DNA of 64,000 bases from Candidatus Scalindua sediminis (GTDB lineage Bacteria; Planctomycetota; Brocadiia; Brocadiales; Scalinduaceae): the NCBI GenBank assembly GCA_008636105.1, contig VSDH01000014.1, positions 1 to 64,000 of the forward strand, read 5' to 3'. Positions within the stretch are counted from its first letter, which is position 1; each line of letters begins with the position of its first letter. Both the position numbers and the translations under genes were made by a program. This document shows, piece after piece, positions 53,371 to 62,199 of the stretch. The notes beneath the pieces were generated by a model. The model saw nothing but the letters and a program-made list of their open reading frames with translations. It was not told the origin of the DNA and made no database searches.

Positions 53371-54348
53371 TTATCTAAATACGGAAAAAATTCTCTTAAA
53401 CGCCCCATTCTTTATATTTGCTAAGAACTTTTCCATGCTGCTCCTCAACTTTTCTTCGTCCGAGGCCTTTATGGTTATCTGGATATCATCCCCTTCGAAA
53501 AATCTAGAATGTGTGATGCGGACGTTATTGTCAAGACCCAATCCCTTGCATGATTTGGTAAACTCATCTTCCTTCCTGCTAATGGTCGGGTAACGCATAG
53601 ACTTTATTAATTTATAAATCGTCTCTCCCTTTTGCCTTTTATTGGTTTTACCATCTGAGAGTATGTTGCTGATTTCTTCTGCCGTTAGCAGTTCTGAGAT
53701 GCTTTTGTGCCTTATCTGCCTAAGGTCAAGCAAGTTTCTAATTGTTTCCTTTGCCTCATTTATGTTCATACTAGACTCCTTGAAAAGAATTCTGCAAGCA
53801 AAATCCCTCTCGGCATTATCAAGCATGATAAGGAGAAAGGCTTTTTCTAGTTCCAGTTCATTTCTAGCTACGGCACTCTTGATTCCCCTATCCAGTTTCA
53901 AAAGAGAAAGATATTTATCTATTATTTTCTTATTTGGTGGTATGCCGAGGAGTGGAGTTATTTCAGAAATCAGTCTGTCATAAGAATAGCCGATCTCCTG
54001 AAATCTCTTTATAACGATTGCCTTTTCTGTTTCATTAAATCCCCTTGAGAACATATTGTCATGAAGGCTTAATAAAGAAAGTTCTTCATCACTAAGTCCT
54101 TCTACAACATTTGCCTTAATTCTCTCTTCCCCTAATTTCTTAAATGCCTTGATACGTTGATAACCACATACGATAGTGTACACTTCATTGCGGCCGTGGT
54201 TTAAGTTTAGTATTACGGGATTTATTAATCCGACCTTTTTTATGGAACCCATTGTCACACTTAAATCCCGTGCATAACTAAACAAAAACCTGTCGTGCCT
54301 TTGGGAGGAAAGATCAATATCACTTAATAAAATCTGTTTTAAATCCAT
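53371..54348 (-). CDS. ParB/RepB/Spo0J-family protein
   Basis: The 325-residue protein has an N-terminal ParB-like nuclease/CTPase domain: SIKKVGLINPVILNLNHGRNEVYTIVCGYQRIKAFKKLGEERIKANVV (about residues 35-82), where GYQR stands for the usual GERR/GHRR. NMFSRGFNETEKAIVIKRFQEIGYSYDRLISEITPLLGI is the linked helix-turn-helix region. The C-terminal 100 residues do not match chromosomal ParB. There is no ParA beside it and it is 10 nt after aroA, so it is probably a regulator or specialised DNA-binding protein rather than the main partition factor. Confidence 0.85.
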   Translation of the reverse strand: MDLKQILLSDIDLSSQRHDRFLFSYARDLSVTMGSIKKVGLINPVILNLNHGRNEVYTIVCGYQRIKAFKKLGEERIKANVVEGLSDEELSLLSLHDNMFSRGFNETEKAIVIKRFQEIGYSYDRLISEITPLLGIPPNKKIIDKYLSLLKLDRGIKSAVARNELELEKAFLLIMLDNAERDFACRILFKESSMNINEAKETIRNLLDLRQIRHKSISELLTAEEISNILSDGKTNKRQKGETIYKLIKSMRYPTISRKEDEFTKSCKGLGLDNNVRITHSRFFEGDDIQITIKASDEEKLRSSMEKFLANIKNGAFKRIFSVFR

Positions 54349-54358
54349 TTTTCAGCAA

Positions 54359-55627
54359 TCAGTTGTATAATTTTTCCAGTCTTTCGAAGAAGTCTGGGAA
54401 TGTCTTGTGAACACACTCTGGATTTTTTATCTTTATCCCTCTGACTCGTAATCCAATAAGGGCAAAGCTCATTGCCATGCGGTGGTCGTTGTAAGTTGAT
54501 ACTTCAGCAGAATGTAGTGTGCTTGATGGTTCAATCTCAAGGCCATCCTCATATTCCCTCACTTTCACACCGATTCTTTTAAGCTCATTAACAAGCGCAG
54601 TGATGCGGTCTGTCTCTTTATAACGAAGGTTCTTAACATTCTTTATACGGGTTTTCCCCTCTGCAAATACTGCAACAGCTACCAGGGTCTGTACGACATC
54701 AGGAGTATCAATCATGTCTATATCTATCCCCTTCAACTTACCTCCCTCAACTTCTAACCAATCCTTAGCCTTCCGTGTGACACAGCCCATCTTGCTCAAG
54801 ATATCAACAAATGAGGCATCACCTTGCAGTGAATTTTCACCTAAACCTTCGACCCTTACTCTGCCACCCATTATAGCAGCAGCACCGAAAAAATACGAAG
54901 CGCTTGATGCGTCTGGTTCCACCATATACTCACAACCCTTATAACTCTGACCAGACTTAATACGAAATTCTTTATACGAATCCCTTTCCACCCTTACTCC
55001 AAACTTACTCATAACATCTATAGTCATATCAACATAATTCTTTGATACAGGGTCATCGGTTATTATAATGTGAACATCACTCATTGCGTAAGGTGCAGCT
55101 AAAAGGATTGCACTAATATATTGGCTGCTGACACTACCTTTCATCTTGATAGTTCCACCCCTTAACCCACTCGCGTTTATTACAACAGGCGGACATCCTG
55201 TATTTTCCTTTGAGGCAACATCTGCACCAAGCTGATTTAAACTGTTAAGCAGTTCCTGAACGGGTCTATTTCTCATACGTTCAATACCATCAATCTCATA
55301 CCGGCCTTTTCCCAGAGTTAAAGCAGCCGTCATAAAGCGTACAACAGTTCCTGCATTTCCCGCAAATAGATTCGCTTCCCTTGCAGGTATTGTACCCTCA
55401 CAACCTTTTACCACCAAAGCATTATCTTCTGGAACACCTTTAATTGATACTCCCACCTCTTCAAGACATGCCATCATGAGACGTGTATCATCACTTAATA
55501 AGGCATTCTTTATTACAGACTCTCCCGCAGCAAGTGAAGCTGCTATTAACGCACGGTTTGTGTAGCTTTTTGACCCGGGAACTTTAACTGTAGCATTAAT
55601 CTTTTGTGTTGGTTTAATTTCTAACAT
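54359..55627 (-). CDS. aroA: AroA, 3-phosphoshikimate 1-carboxyvinyltransferase (EPSP synthase)
   Basis: AroA joins PEP and shikimate-3-phosphate, the penultimate step of chorismate synthesis. The 422-residue protein shows VKVPGSKSYTNRALIAASLAAGES (residues 14-37), LFAGNAGTVVRFMTAALTLG, the substrate motif SSQYISAILLAAPYA and LRYKETDRITALVNELKRIG. NDHRMAMSFALIGLR and the C-terminal KTFPDFFERLEKL are intact. Chorismate feeds the futalosine menaquinone pathway seen elsewhere in the window. Confidence 0.96.
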   Translation of the reverse strand: MLEIKPTQKINATVKVPGSKSYTNRALIAASLAAGESVIKNALLSDDTRLMMACLEEVGVSIKGVPEDNALVVKGCEGTIPAREANLFAGNAGTVVRFMTAALTLGKGRYEIDGIERMRNRPVQELLNSLNQLGADVASKENTGCPPVVINASGLRGGTIKMKGSVSSQYISAILLAAPYAMSDVHIIITDDPVSKNYVDMTIDVMSKFGVRVERDSYKEFRIKSGQSYKGCEYMVEPDASSASYFFGAAAIMGGRVRVEGLGENSLQGDASFVDILSKMGCVTRKAKDWLEVEGGKLKGIDIDMIDTPDVVQTLVAVAVFAEGKTRIKNVKNLRYKETDRITALVNELKRIGVKVREYEDGLEIEPSSTLHSAEVSTYNDHRMAMSFALIGLRVRGIKIKNPECVHKTFPDFFERLEKLYN

Positions 55628-55741
55628 TTAACACTATCCTTTTGATAGGAAAAATTATAGACTAACAAGAGCTTTTCATCAAGGGCAAATAGACTTGATT
55701 ACTTGCCAGCCATCTGTTTAAATTTATAAAGGAGAAGGTAT

Positions 55742-56683
55742 TTGAAAAAAAGGAAAAAAATTGTCATTGGGTCGAGAGGAAGTAAATTAGCCTTAATCCA
55801 GGCTAATTGGGTAAAGTCGCAACTGGAAGAATCCAATCCTGACATCAAATTTAGTATCGAAAAGTTTAAGACAAAGGGCGACAAATTAACCGACGCCCCC
55901 CTTTCAAGATTAGGAGGGACAGGATTATTCACAAAAGAGCTGGAAAATGCCCTTCTTGATAACAAGGTTGATTTAATAGTTCATAGCGCAAAAGATGTAC
56001 CTACTGAAATCCCAGAAGGTCTTGTACTGGGAGCATTTCCAAAGCGTGAAGACCCACATGACGTATTGATTAGCAAAAACAATCAATGTTTAAAAGACCT
56101 TCCTCAAAATGCTGTAATTGGAACAAGTAGCTTAAGGCGCAGAGCACAAATTCTTGCCTTCAGGCAAGACCTTAAAGTTGTAGATTTGCGAGGTAATCTA
56201 GATACAAGGCTAAAAAAATTAGATTCAGGTGATCTTGATGCAATAGTTGTAGCCAGAGCAGGTTTATTAAGATTTAGTCTATCCGAGAAAGCAAGTGAGA
56301 TAATACCTTATGATATAATGCTTCCTGCCGTAGGTCAGGGAGCGCTGTGTATAGAGATACGAGACATCGATGATGAGGTTAAAGAAATCATATCGATTCT
56401 AAATCACCATGAAACCATGTGTGAAGTAAAGACAGAAAGAGTGCTTCTTGCAAAACTTCAGGGTGGATGCCAGGTTCCAATTGGCGCTCATACAGAAATC
56501 GTATTCCCTGTCAATTTGAAATTAGAAGCGGTTGTATGTTCACTCGATGGAACTACAATTATCAGGGACTCTATTGAGGGCAAAATAGATGATTTTGCTG
56601 ATATAGGGTATGAACTTGCATATAAGCTATTGAGAATGGGTGGGGACACGATTCTGGAAGAAATAAGAAAAAGCCTTGCATAA
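55742..56683 (+). CDS. hemC: HemC, porphobilinogen deaminase (hydroxymethylbilane synthase)
   Basis: HemC polymerises four porphobilinogens to hydroxymethylbilane, the precursor of heme, sirohydrochlorin and cobalamin. The motifs KKIVIGSRGSKLALIQANWVK, VHSAKDVPTEIPEGL (catalytic Asp), VIGTSSLRRRAQI and the dipyrromethane-binding cysteine in LQGGCQVPIGAH are intact over 313 residues. TTG 55742 is supported by AAGGAGAAGG immediately upstream. It is divergent from aroA. Confidence 0.96.
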   Translation: MKKRKKIVIGSRGSKLALIQANWVKSQLEESNPDIKFSIEKFKTKGDKLTDAPLSRLGGTGLFTKELENALLDNKVDLIVHSAKDVPTEIPEGLVLGAFPKREDPHDVLISKNNQCLKDLPQNAVIGTSSLRRRAQILAFRQDLKVVDLRGNLDTRLKKLDSGDLDAIVVARAGLLRFSLSEKASEIIPYDIMLPAVGQGALCIEIRDIDDEVKEIISILNHHETMCEVKTERVLLAKLQGGCQVPIGAHTEIVFPVNLKLEAVVCSLDGTTIIRDSIEGKIDDFADIGYELAYKLLRMGGDTILEEIRKSLA

Positions 56684-56754
56684 AAGTGATATCCGCCATC
56701 ATTCTTTATATAAATTTTGCTTGCATTAAACAATTACATTTGATATAAGGAAAG

Positions 56755-56916
56755 TTGAAGGTTCTGCTGTGTTCGTGCTTGAAGTTGATATCTTAGTAAC
56801 CTATATTGTAAATCGGGAACTTTTATTTGCTAACCTATATAAGGCTATCAATAGGTACCCCCCTGTAAAAAGGGTAACAGGATTAGGCCTCACACGACAC
56901 AAAGCGGAACCTTATT
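56755..56916 (+). ncRNA. Candidate structured RNA (6S-like appearance)
   Basis: GGTTC (56760-56764) pairs with GAACC (56907-56911). Inside it GTGTTCGTG (56768-56776) can pair with CACACGACAC (56891-56900), enclosing about 115 bases with further internal hairpins (TACCCCCCTG...AAAGGGTA, CCTATATTG...CAATAGG). A long, interrupted rod of roughly 150 nt resembles 6S RNA in outline, but I cannot confirm the family. The 61-codon open frame across it has no ribosome site. Confidence 0.35.
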
Positions 56917-56980
56917 TTAAAACAACTCTTTATATCAATCCTCATACCATATAAGTAGTAAGTTTAACCAAAAAAAACAC

Positions 56981-57009
56981 TTGACAAATGCAATTATAAC
57001 AATTATTAT
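56981..57009 (+). promoter_or_regulatory. Sigma-70-type promoter in the leader before the exonuclease gene
   Basis: TTGACA (56981-56986), a 17-bp spacer and TATTAT (57004-57009). Transcription from about 57016 would give a leader of about 440 nt before the next CDS, unusually long. Confidence 0.55.
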
Positions 57010-57260
57010 ATTGAGTGTAGATCACATAAGTAGCTTCACATGTATTGTTCCTTCCCGGATCATTCATTTTGTGAAATAGTTGATTTCTCCAACTCTTAAC
57101 AGTATTAAATAACATATTGCTATAAAAAAATATGTTGAAGTTTCCTATTGAATAGTTAAAAGTTTTAAAACCACCTATCTTTTTCAAAACTACAACATAC
57201 TATAAGCTAATATATTACCATATGAATCTTATCTGAAGGAAATAGCCGTTTTGAGATAAC

Positions 57261-57364
57261 CAGGGAAATTTTTGGTGAGGTGTAAATTTAAGTCTTATTC
57301 ATTAATCAGGCTTTATTATGATTTAAAAATGTATGACTTTTGAACAATATTTCCCTGTACACCT
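57261..57364 (+). promoter_or_regulatory. Interleaved complementary arms, possible leader pseudoknot
   Basis: CAGGGAAAT (57261-57269) complements ATTTCCCTG (57349-57357), and AGGTGTA (57278-57284) complements TACACCT (57358-57364). The order A-B-A'-B' is that of a pseudoknot or of two mutually exclusive folds. The position, about 90 nt before the start codon, suggests regulation. This is a pattern only. Confidence 0.3.
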
Positions 57365-57456
57365 TCTCTAGTAAAACCACCTCTAACATTTACTTATCTC
57401 CAAAGGCATAATTTTTAACAAACAAGAAAGATTAATCAAGTCTCGTATACTCATAA

Positions 57457-58314
57457 GTGTCAAAAGAATTTTTTATTATTGATGGACATGCTCAATTTTA
57501 TCAGGCTTTCTATGCTATCACTGGATTAACTACACCTTCAGGTCAACCAATAAATGCTGTTTATGGTTTTACAAGAATGTTACGTAAAATCATAAAAGAG
57601 CAAAACCCCTACTACATGGCAATCGCTTTTGATGCTAAGGGGCCTACTTTTAGACACTTAGAATATAAAGAATATAAGATTCACAGAAAACCTGCACCTG
57701 ATGAACTACTTTCTCAAATACCCCTTATGTTTGACGTGATTAAGGCATATAATATACCATTATATGTTCGCGAAGGTTATGAAGCCGATGACATAATAGG
57801 AACCATTGCTAAGTGGTTTTCGGCAAAGGAGATAGAATGTATAATAATAACGACAGATAAAGATATGGAGCAATTAGTCGATAAATATATAAGGATTCTC
57901 AATCTTAGAAAAAAAGAGATAATAGATCTAGAGAAGATACGCAAAGAAAAAGGAATTGAACCAGAAAACTTCATTGATGTCCTTGCTCTAGGAGGTGATG
58001 CCAGTGACAATATACCTGGCATTCCCGGTATTGGCTATAAGACAGCCTTAAACCTTATTAGAGAATGGAAGTCATTAGAAAATGTCTTATCAAACATCGA
58101 TAAGATAAACGGCAAAAAGAAACAGGAAAATTTGTCGAACAATACAGAATTGGCAATTCTTTCAAAACGTTTAGCAACCATAGATACGAAAGTACCACTG
58201 GATATAGATATAGAGGCATGCCGCTTGACAAATATTGACAATACCAGACTTAAAGAATTATTTACCCAATTTGGCTTTAAGTCATTCCTTGCCGAAAACG
58301 ATGACAATAACTGA
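57457..58314 (+). CDS. Stand-alone 5'-3' exonuclease (PolA N-terminal domain type)
   Basis: The 285-residue protein is a complete FEN-like 5' nuclease: EFFIIDGHAQFYQAFYA (the first metal-binding strand), FDAKGPTFRHLEYKEYKIHRKPAPDEL, REGYEADDIIGTIA (acidic metal cluster), IITTDKDMEQLV and ALGGDASDNIPGIPGIGYKTALNLI (helix-hairpin-helix). It stops at residue 285, where DNA polymerase I would continue into its exonuclease and polymerase domains. GTG is the start. It directly abuts coaE, the polA-coaE-rho order seen in related genomes (my recollection). RNA-primer removal is the likely role. Confidence 0.9.
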   Translation: MSKEFFIIDGHAQFYQAFYAITGLTTPSGQPINAVYGFTRMLRKIIKEQNPYYMAIAFDAKGPTFRHLEYKEYKIHRKPAPDELLSQIPLMFDVIKAYNIPLYVREGYEADDIIGTIAKWFSAKEIECIIITTDKDMEQLVDKYIRILNLRKKEIIDLEKIRKEKGIEPENFIDVLALGGDASDNIPGIPGIGYKTALNLIREWKSLENVLSNIDKINGKKKQENLSNNTELAILSKRLATIDTKVPLDIDIEACRLTNIDNTRLKELFTQFGFKSFLAENDDNN

Positions 58315-58926
58315 ATGAAACAGAGAGTTACAGTAATAGGCATTACGGGTGGTATAGCAAGTGGAAAGAGTACTGTAGCAAAAATGTTAAGATCACTGGG
58401 GGCAAGCGTTATTAATGCAGATAATATTTGCCATCAACTCATTAATGCCGAGGAAATTAAGAATAAAATAAGTAAAAAATGGGGAAACAACGTACAAAAC
58501 AAGGACGGCAAAATAAATAGACGTGCACTTGGTAAAATCGTCTTTGCAGACAAAGGAAAACTATTAGTATTAAATAAAATTATTCATCCAAAAGTAATAA
58601 AGCGAATAAAAAGTCAAATTGCTGAACTTACAGTCAAAGATAAAGCAAATGTAATAGTTCTTGATGCCGCTTTATTGGTGGAATCAAATTTAACAAACCT
58701 TTGCGACATACTCTTATTCATAGACGCTAAAAAACACATTTGCACAAAAAGAGCCCAGAAGAGTCGTAAATGGCCCTTATACGAAACAACTAAAAGGGAA
58801 AAATTTCAATATTCAATGCGTGAGAAAAGGGGAATGGCTGATATTATCATTAACAACAATTTATCAAAAGTGAATACATTTAATCAAGTTAAAGATTTCT
58901 GGAACCAATTTATAACTAAAAATTAA
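58315..58926 (+). CDS. coaE: CoaE, dephospho-CoA kinase
   Basis: CoaE phosphorylates dephospho-CoA at the 3' position, the last step of CoA synthesis. P-loop [21 protein letters not shown] (residues 9-29), [22 protein letters not shown] and [14 protein letters not shown] are all present. Length 203 is typical. The ATG follows the exonuclease stop with no gap. The C-terminal half is less conserved, with the basic [16 protein letters not shown] segment where a lid arginine is expected. Confidence 0.93.
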   Translation: MKQRVTVIGITGGIASGKSTVAKMLRSLGASVINADNICHQLINAEEIKNKISKKWGNNVQNKDGKINRRALGKIVFADKGKLLVLNKIIHPKVIKRIKSQIAELTVKDKANVIVLDAALLVESNLTNLCDILLFIDAKKHICTKRAQKSRKWPLYETTKREKFQYSMREKRGMADIIINNNLSKVNTFNQVKDFWNQFITKN

Positions 58927-58940
58927 TACGGAGGATTAGC

Positions 58941-60275
58941 ATGGTAACAACCAAATCAAGTAAAAGTACCGCTACAATTGATAAGGATACTAATGAGAAG
59001 TACGAAGAAATTAAAAGAGGTGATATGCATATTACTGCATTGCAAAAGATGACAATGAAAGAACTTCAGAGTACAGCTAAAAAAGAAGGTGCAAAAGAAT
59101 GTTCTGGTCTTAAAAAACAGGACTTGATATTTAAAATACTTAAGGAGCGTGTAAACCAAAATGGTCTTATGTATGGAGAAGGTGTGGTAGAGGTATTATC
59201 CGAAGGCTTTGGATTTTTACGCTCACCAGACTATAACTATTTACCATGCCCTGATGATATATATATATCACCATCACAAATAAGGCGCTTCGGTATAAGG
59301 ACTGGCGCAGTAATTTCAGGGCAAATACGTCCCCCTAAAGAAAACGAAAGATATTTTGCATTACTCAGAGTGGAGGCAATAAACTATGAAAACCCGGATC
59401 TCATGAGTGAAAACGTTGTCTTTGATGATTTAACACCACTACATCCTGCAGGGCGTATTTTGCTAGAAACAAAAAAACAGGACACGGAAATGAGAATAAT
59501 GGACTTAATTACCCCAATAGGAAGAGGACAACGTGGGTTAATTGTTGCACCCCCTCGTACAGGAAAAACGGTTCTTCTTCAAGAAATAGCAAATAGTATT
59601 TCAAAAAACCACCCCGAGATTTGCTTGATAATTCTTCTAATAGATGAACGCCCGGAAGAGGTAACGGATATGGCTCGATCCGTCCAAGCTGAAGTAATTG
59701 GCTCAACATTTGATGAACCAGCCAGCCGTCACGTTCAGATAGCAGAAATGGTGATTGAAAAGGCAAAGCGAATGGTAGAGTATAAAAAAGATGTTGTAAT
59801 ATTACTTGATTCTATCACTCGACTTGCAAGGGCATATAATACCGAAATACCACATAGCGGGAAGATACTATCAGGCGGTGTTGATGCAAATGCGCTTCAA
59901 AAACCCAAACGTTTTTTTGGTGCTGCCAGAAATATCGAAGAAGGTGGAAGTTTAACAATAATTGCTACAGCTCTTATAGATACCGGCAGTAGAATGGACG
60001 AAGTTATCTTTGAAGAGTTTAAGGGTACTGGCAATATGGAATTACATCTAGACAGAAGACTCGCAGACAGAAGACTTTTCCCGGCAATAGACATAAACAG
60101 GTCAGGGACAAGGAAAGAGGAATTATTATTTGATCCCGAGGAATTAAAACGAGTCTGGATGCTTCGAAAGGTTTTGGACGAAATGAATCCTACCGAGGTA
60201 CTAGAATTACTAAGGGGCAAAATAATGAAAACTCAGTCAAACGCTGAATTTCTAATGAGTATGAATCTGCCATAA
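58941..60275 (+). CDS. rho: Transcription termination factor Rho
   Basis: Rho is the hexameric RNA-dependent ATPase that ends many transcripts. The N-terminal region ([31 protein letters not shown]) is the usual helical domain. The cold-shock-like RNA site is [36 protein letters not shown]. The motor shows Walker [14 protein letters not shown], the catalytic-glutamate segment [13 protein letters not shown] and the RNA-binding Q/R-loop segments [31 protein letters not shown]. Length 444 is normal. CGGAGG precedes the ATG. Confidence 0.97.
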   Translation: MVTTKSSKSTATIDKDTNEKYEEIKRGDMHITALQKMTMKELQSTAKKEGAKECSGLKKQDLIFKILKERVNQNGLMYGEGVVEVLSEGFGFLRSPDYNYLPCPDDIYISPSQIRRFGIRTGAVISGQIRPPKENERYFALLRVEAINYENPDLMSENVVFDDLTPLHPAGRILLETKKQDTEMRIMDLITPIGRGQRGLIVAPPRTGKTVLLQEIANSISKNHPEICLIILLIDERPEEVTDMARSVQAEVIGSTFDEPASRHVQIAEMVIEKAKRMVEYKKDVVILLDSITRLARAYNTEIPHSGKILSGGVDANALQKPKRFFGAARNIEEGGSLTIIATALIDTGSRMDEVIFEEFKGTGNMELHLDRRLADRRLFPAIDINRSGTRKEELLFDPEELKRVWMLRKVLDEMNPTEVLELLRGKIMKTQSNAEFLMSMNLP

Positions 60276-60354
60276 ACAAATAAAAATTTTCTAAATCTTT
60301 TTCTCCCCTCTCTTTTTCTAAAATAGCACATCTATAAGCACTGTCTCTCCTAAT

Positions 60355-62190
60355 TCAGGTAACTAACGGCTGAGTACCTCTTTTGCCTCTACTCATTAAA
60401 TATACCATAAGTATTGAAATGTCAGCAGGAGATACACCAGAGACACGTAAAGCCTGACCAAGGGAAATAGGGCGTATCTTGTCCAACTTCTGCCGGGCTT
60501 CTGTCCTTAGCCCGGATATGTCGTCATAATTAAACCATGATGGAAGTAAAAGCTCTTCCATCTTCTTATACTTTTCGATCTGTTTTTGTTGTCTATCAAT
60601 ATAGCCCTTATATTTTATTTCAATTTCTATTTGTTCTTGAATAAGAGGAGGAATATTTTGTTCCTTCAAATTGCTATCTATCTTTAATAGATCGTTATAA
60701 TTCATGTCTGGACGCCGCAAGAGTTTTGCCAGTGGATCAGCCCCGCTTTTTTTATTCTCAAGATACTCAATCGTTCTTGAGATAATTTTCTCTTTTTCTA
60801 ACAATTCACTCCATTGATCTTCCTTAATCAATCCAAACTGATACCCATATCTCATAAGCCTTCTATCAGCATTGTCATGTCTGAGTATAAGTCTGTATTC
60901 AGCTCTGGAAGTAAACATTCTATACGGCTCACGGGTTCCCTTTGTAACTAAATCATCAATGAGAACACCGATATATGCCTCAGAGCGATCTAAAATAAAA
61001 GGTTCGCGGCCTTGAACCTTTAGCGTAGCATTTATTCCTGCCATAATTCCCTGGGCAGCAGCTTCCTCATAACCAGAGGTACCATTTATTTGCCCGGCCA
61101 GGAAAAGGTTTTTAACAATTTTTGTCTCAAGTGAAGGCTTAATCTGTGTTGGTGGTACAAAATCATATTCTATTGCATATCCATAACGTATAATTTCAGC
61201 CTCTTCTAACCCCTTTATCGAACGTACCATTGCTTCTTGAACATCGCATGGAATACTGGTCGATATACCATTACAGTACACCTCTGAGGTATTTAATCCT
61301 TCTGGTTCAAGGAATATCTGATGCTGATTTTTGTCTGGAAATCTTACTATCTTGTCTTCAATGGAAGGGCAATAACGCGGTCCCACTGCTTTAATCTGCC
61401 CGGTATATGACGGAGAACGGTCTAAGTTTGACCTAATTATTTCATGGGTTAAATTATTAGTATATGTTATATAGCACTTGATTTGCGGTCTTCTAATTTT
61501 CTTTGTAGAAAAAGAAAATGCAGTAGGTCGTTCATCACCATCCTGCTCTTGCAATACTTTGTAATTTATTTTATTACCATTAAGACGTGGCGGTGTCCCT
61601 GTTTTAAGCCTGTTTATTTCGAAACCTAAATTCCGCAAACTATTTGATAATTTACCAGAAGACGGTTCACCAGCTCTACCACCTTTTGTCTTAGAATTAC
61701 CTGTGTGAATTAAACCATTTAGAAAGGTGCCTGTCGTAATTATTACGGCATTAGCGCTATACCACGTTCCGCTCTTACCTACTAAAGCCAATATCTTTCC
61801 ATCACCAATTACAATTTTATCAACAACATCCTGATGTAACGAAAGATTAAGTTGCTTTTCTAATATCCTTCTCATTCTATACTGGTACAGTTTTTTGTCT
61901 GCTTGCGCACGTGGCGATCGAACCGCATATCCTTTACTAACATTAAGAAGTCGAAACTGAATACCTGTTTCATCAATTACCTTTCCCATCTCTCCACCGA
62001 GTGCATCCACTTCACGGACTAATTGCCCTTTAGCAAGTCCTCCTATTGCGGGGTTACATGACATTTGAGCGATGGTATCAAGATTCATCGTAATCAACGC
62101 AGTTTGCATACCCATTCTGGCAGATGCTAGTGCCGCCTCGCACCCTGCATGACCTCCACCTACAACAATGATGTCATAACTAATATTCAT
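60355..62190 (-). CDS. mnmG: MnmG (GidA), tRNA uridine 5-carboxymethylaminomethyl modification enzyme
   Basis: With MnmE, MnmG adds the cmnm group to U34 of certain tRNAs using FAD and a folate. The FAD-binding IIVVGGGHAGCEAALASARMGMQTAL, the conserved CNPAIGGLAKGQLVREVDALGGEMG, GRAGEPSSGKLSNSLRNLGFE and NLFLAGQINGTSGYEEAAAQGIMAGINA are all present. The C-terminal MnmE-binding part (SGVSPADISILMVYL) is complete at 611 residues. It lies 9 nt downstream of rny on the same strand. Confidence 0.97.
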   Translation of the reverse strand: MNISYDIIVVGGGHAGCEAALASARMGMQTALITMNLDTIAQMSCNPAIGGLAKGQLVREVDALGGEMGKVIDETGIQFRLLNVSKGYAVRSPRAQADKKLYQYRMRRILEKQLNLSLHQDVVDKIVIGDGKILALVGKSGTWYSANAVIITTGTFLNGLIHTGNSKTKGGRAGEPSSGKLSNSLRNLGFEINRLKTGTPPRLNGNKINYKVLQEQDGDERPTAFSFSTKKIRRPQIKCYITYTNNLTHEIIRSNLDRSPSYTGQIKAVGPRYCPSIEDKIVRFPDKNQHQIFLEPEGLNTSEVYCNGISTSIPCDVQEAMVRSIKGLEEAEIIRYGYAIEYDFVPPTQIKPSLETKIVKNLFLAGQINGTSGYEEAAAQGIMAGINATLKVQGREPFILDRSEAYIGVLIDDLVTKGTREPYRMFTSRAEYRLILRHDNADRRLMRYGYQFGLIKEDQWSELLEKEKIISRTIEYLENKKSGADPLAKLLRRPDMNYNDLLKIDSNLKEQNIPPLIQEQIEIEIKYKGYIDRQQKQIEKYKKMEELLLPSWFNYDDISGLRTEARQKLDKIRPISLGQALRVSGVSPADISILMVYLMSRGKRGTQPLVT

Positions 62191-62199
62191 TTTAAAATC

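Larger units (their letters stand above)
56917..57456. other. Leader region of the exonuclease gene
   Basis: The 540 bases have a good promoter (56981-57009) and possible RNA structure at 57261-57364, but no supported coding gene. An 81-codon minus-strand frame at 56942-57187 has no matching family or ribosome site. Confidence 0.5.

Noticed and set aside
53371-54348. Replication origin or chromosome partition locus marked by the ParB-like gene
   Set aside because: There is no ParA, DnaA or parS-like cluster nearby, and the gene is in an operon-like arrangement with aroA.
56769-56954. 61-codon plus-strand frame after hemC
   Set aside because: It has no ribosome site, and the same bases form self-complementary arms that fit a structured RNA better.
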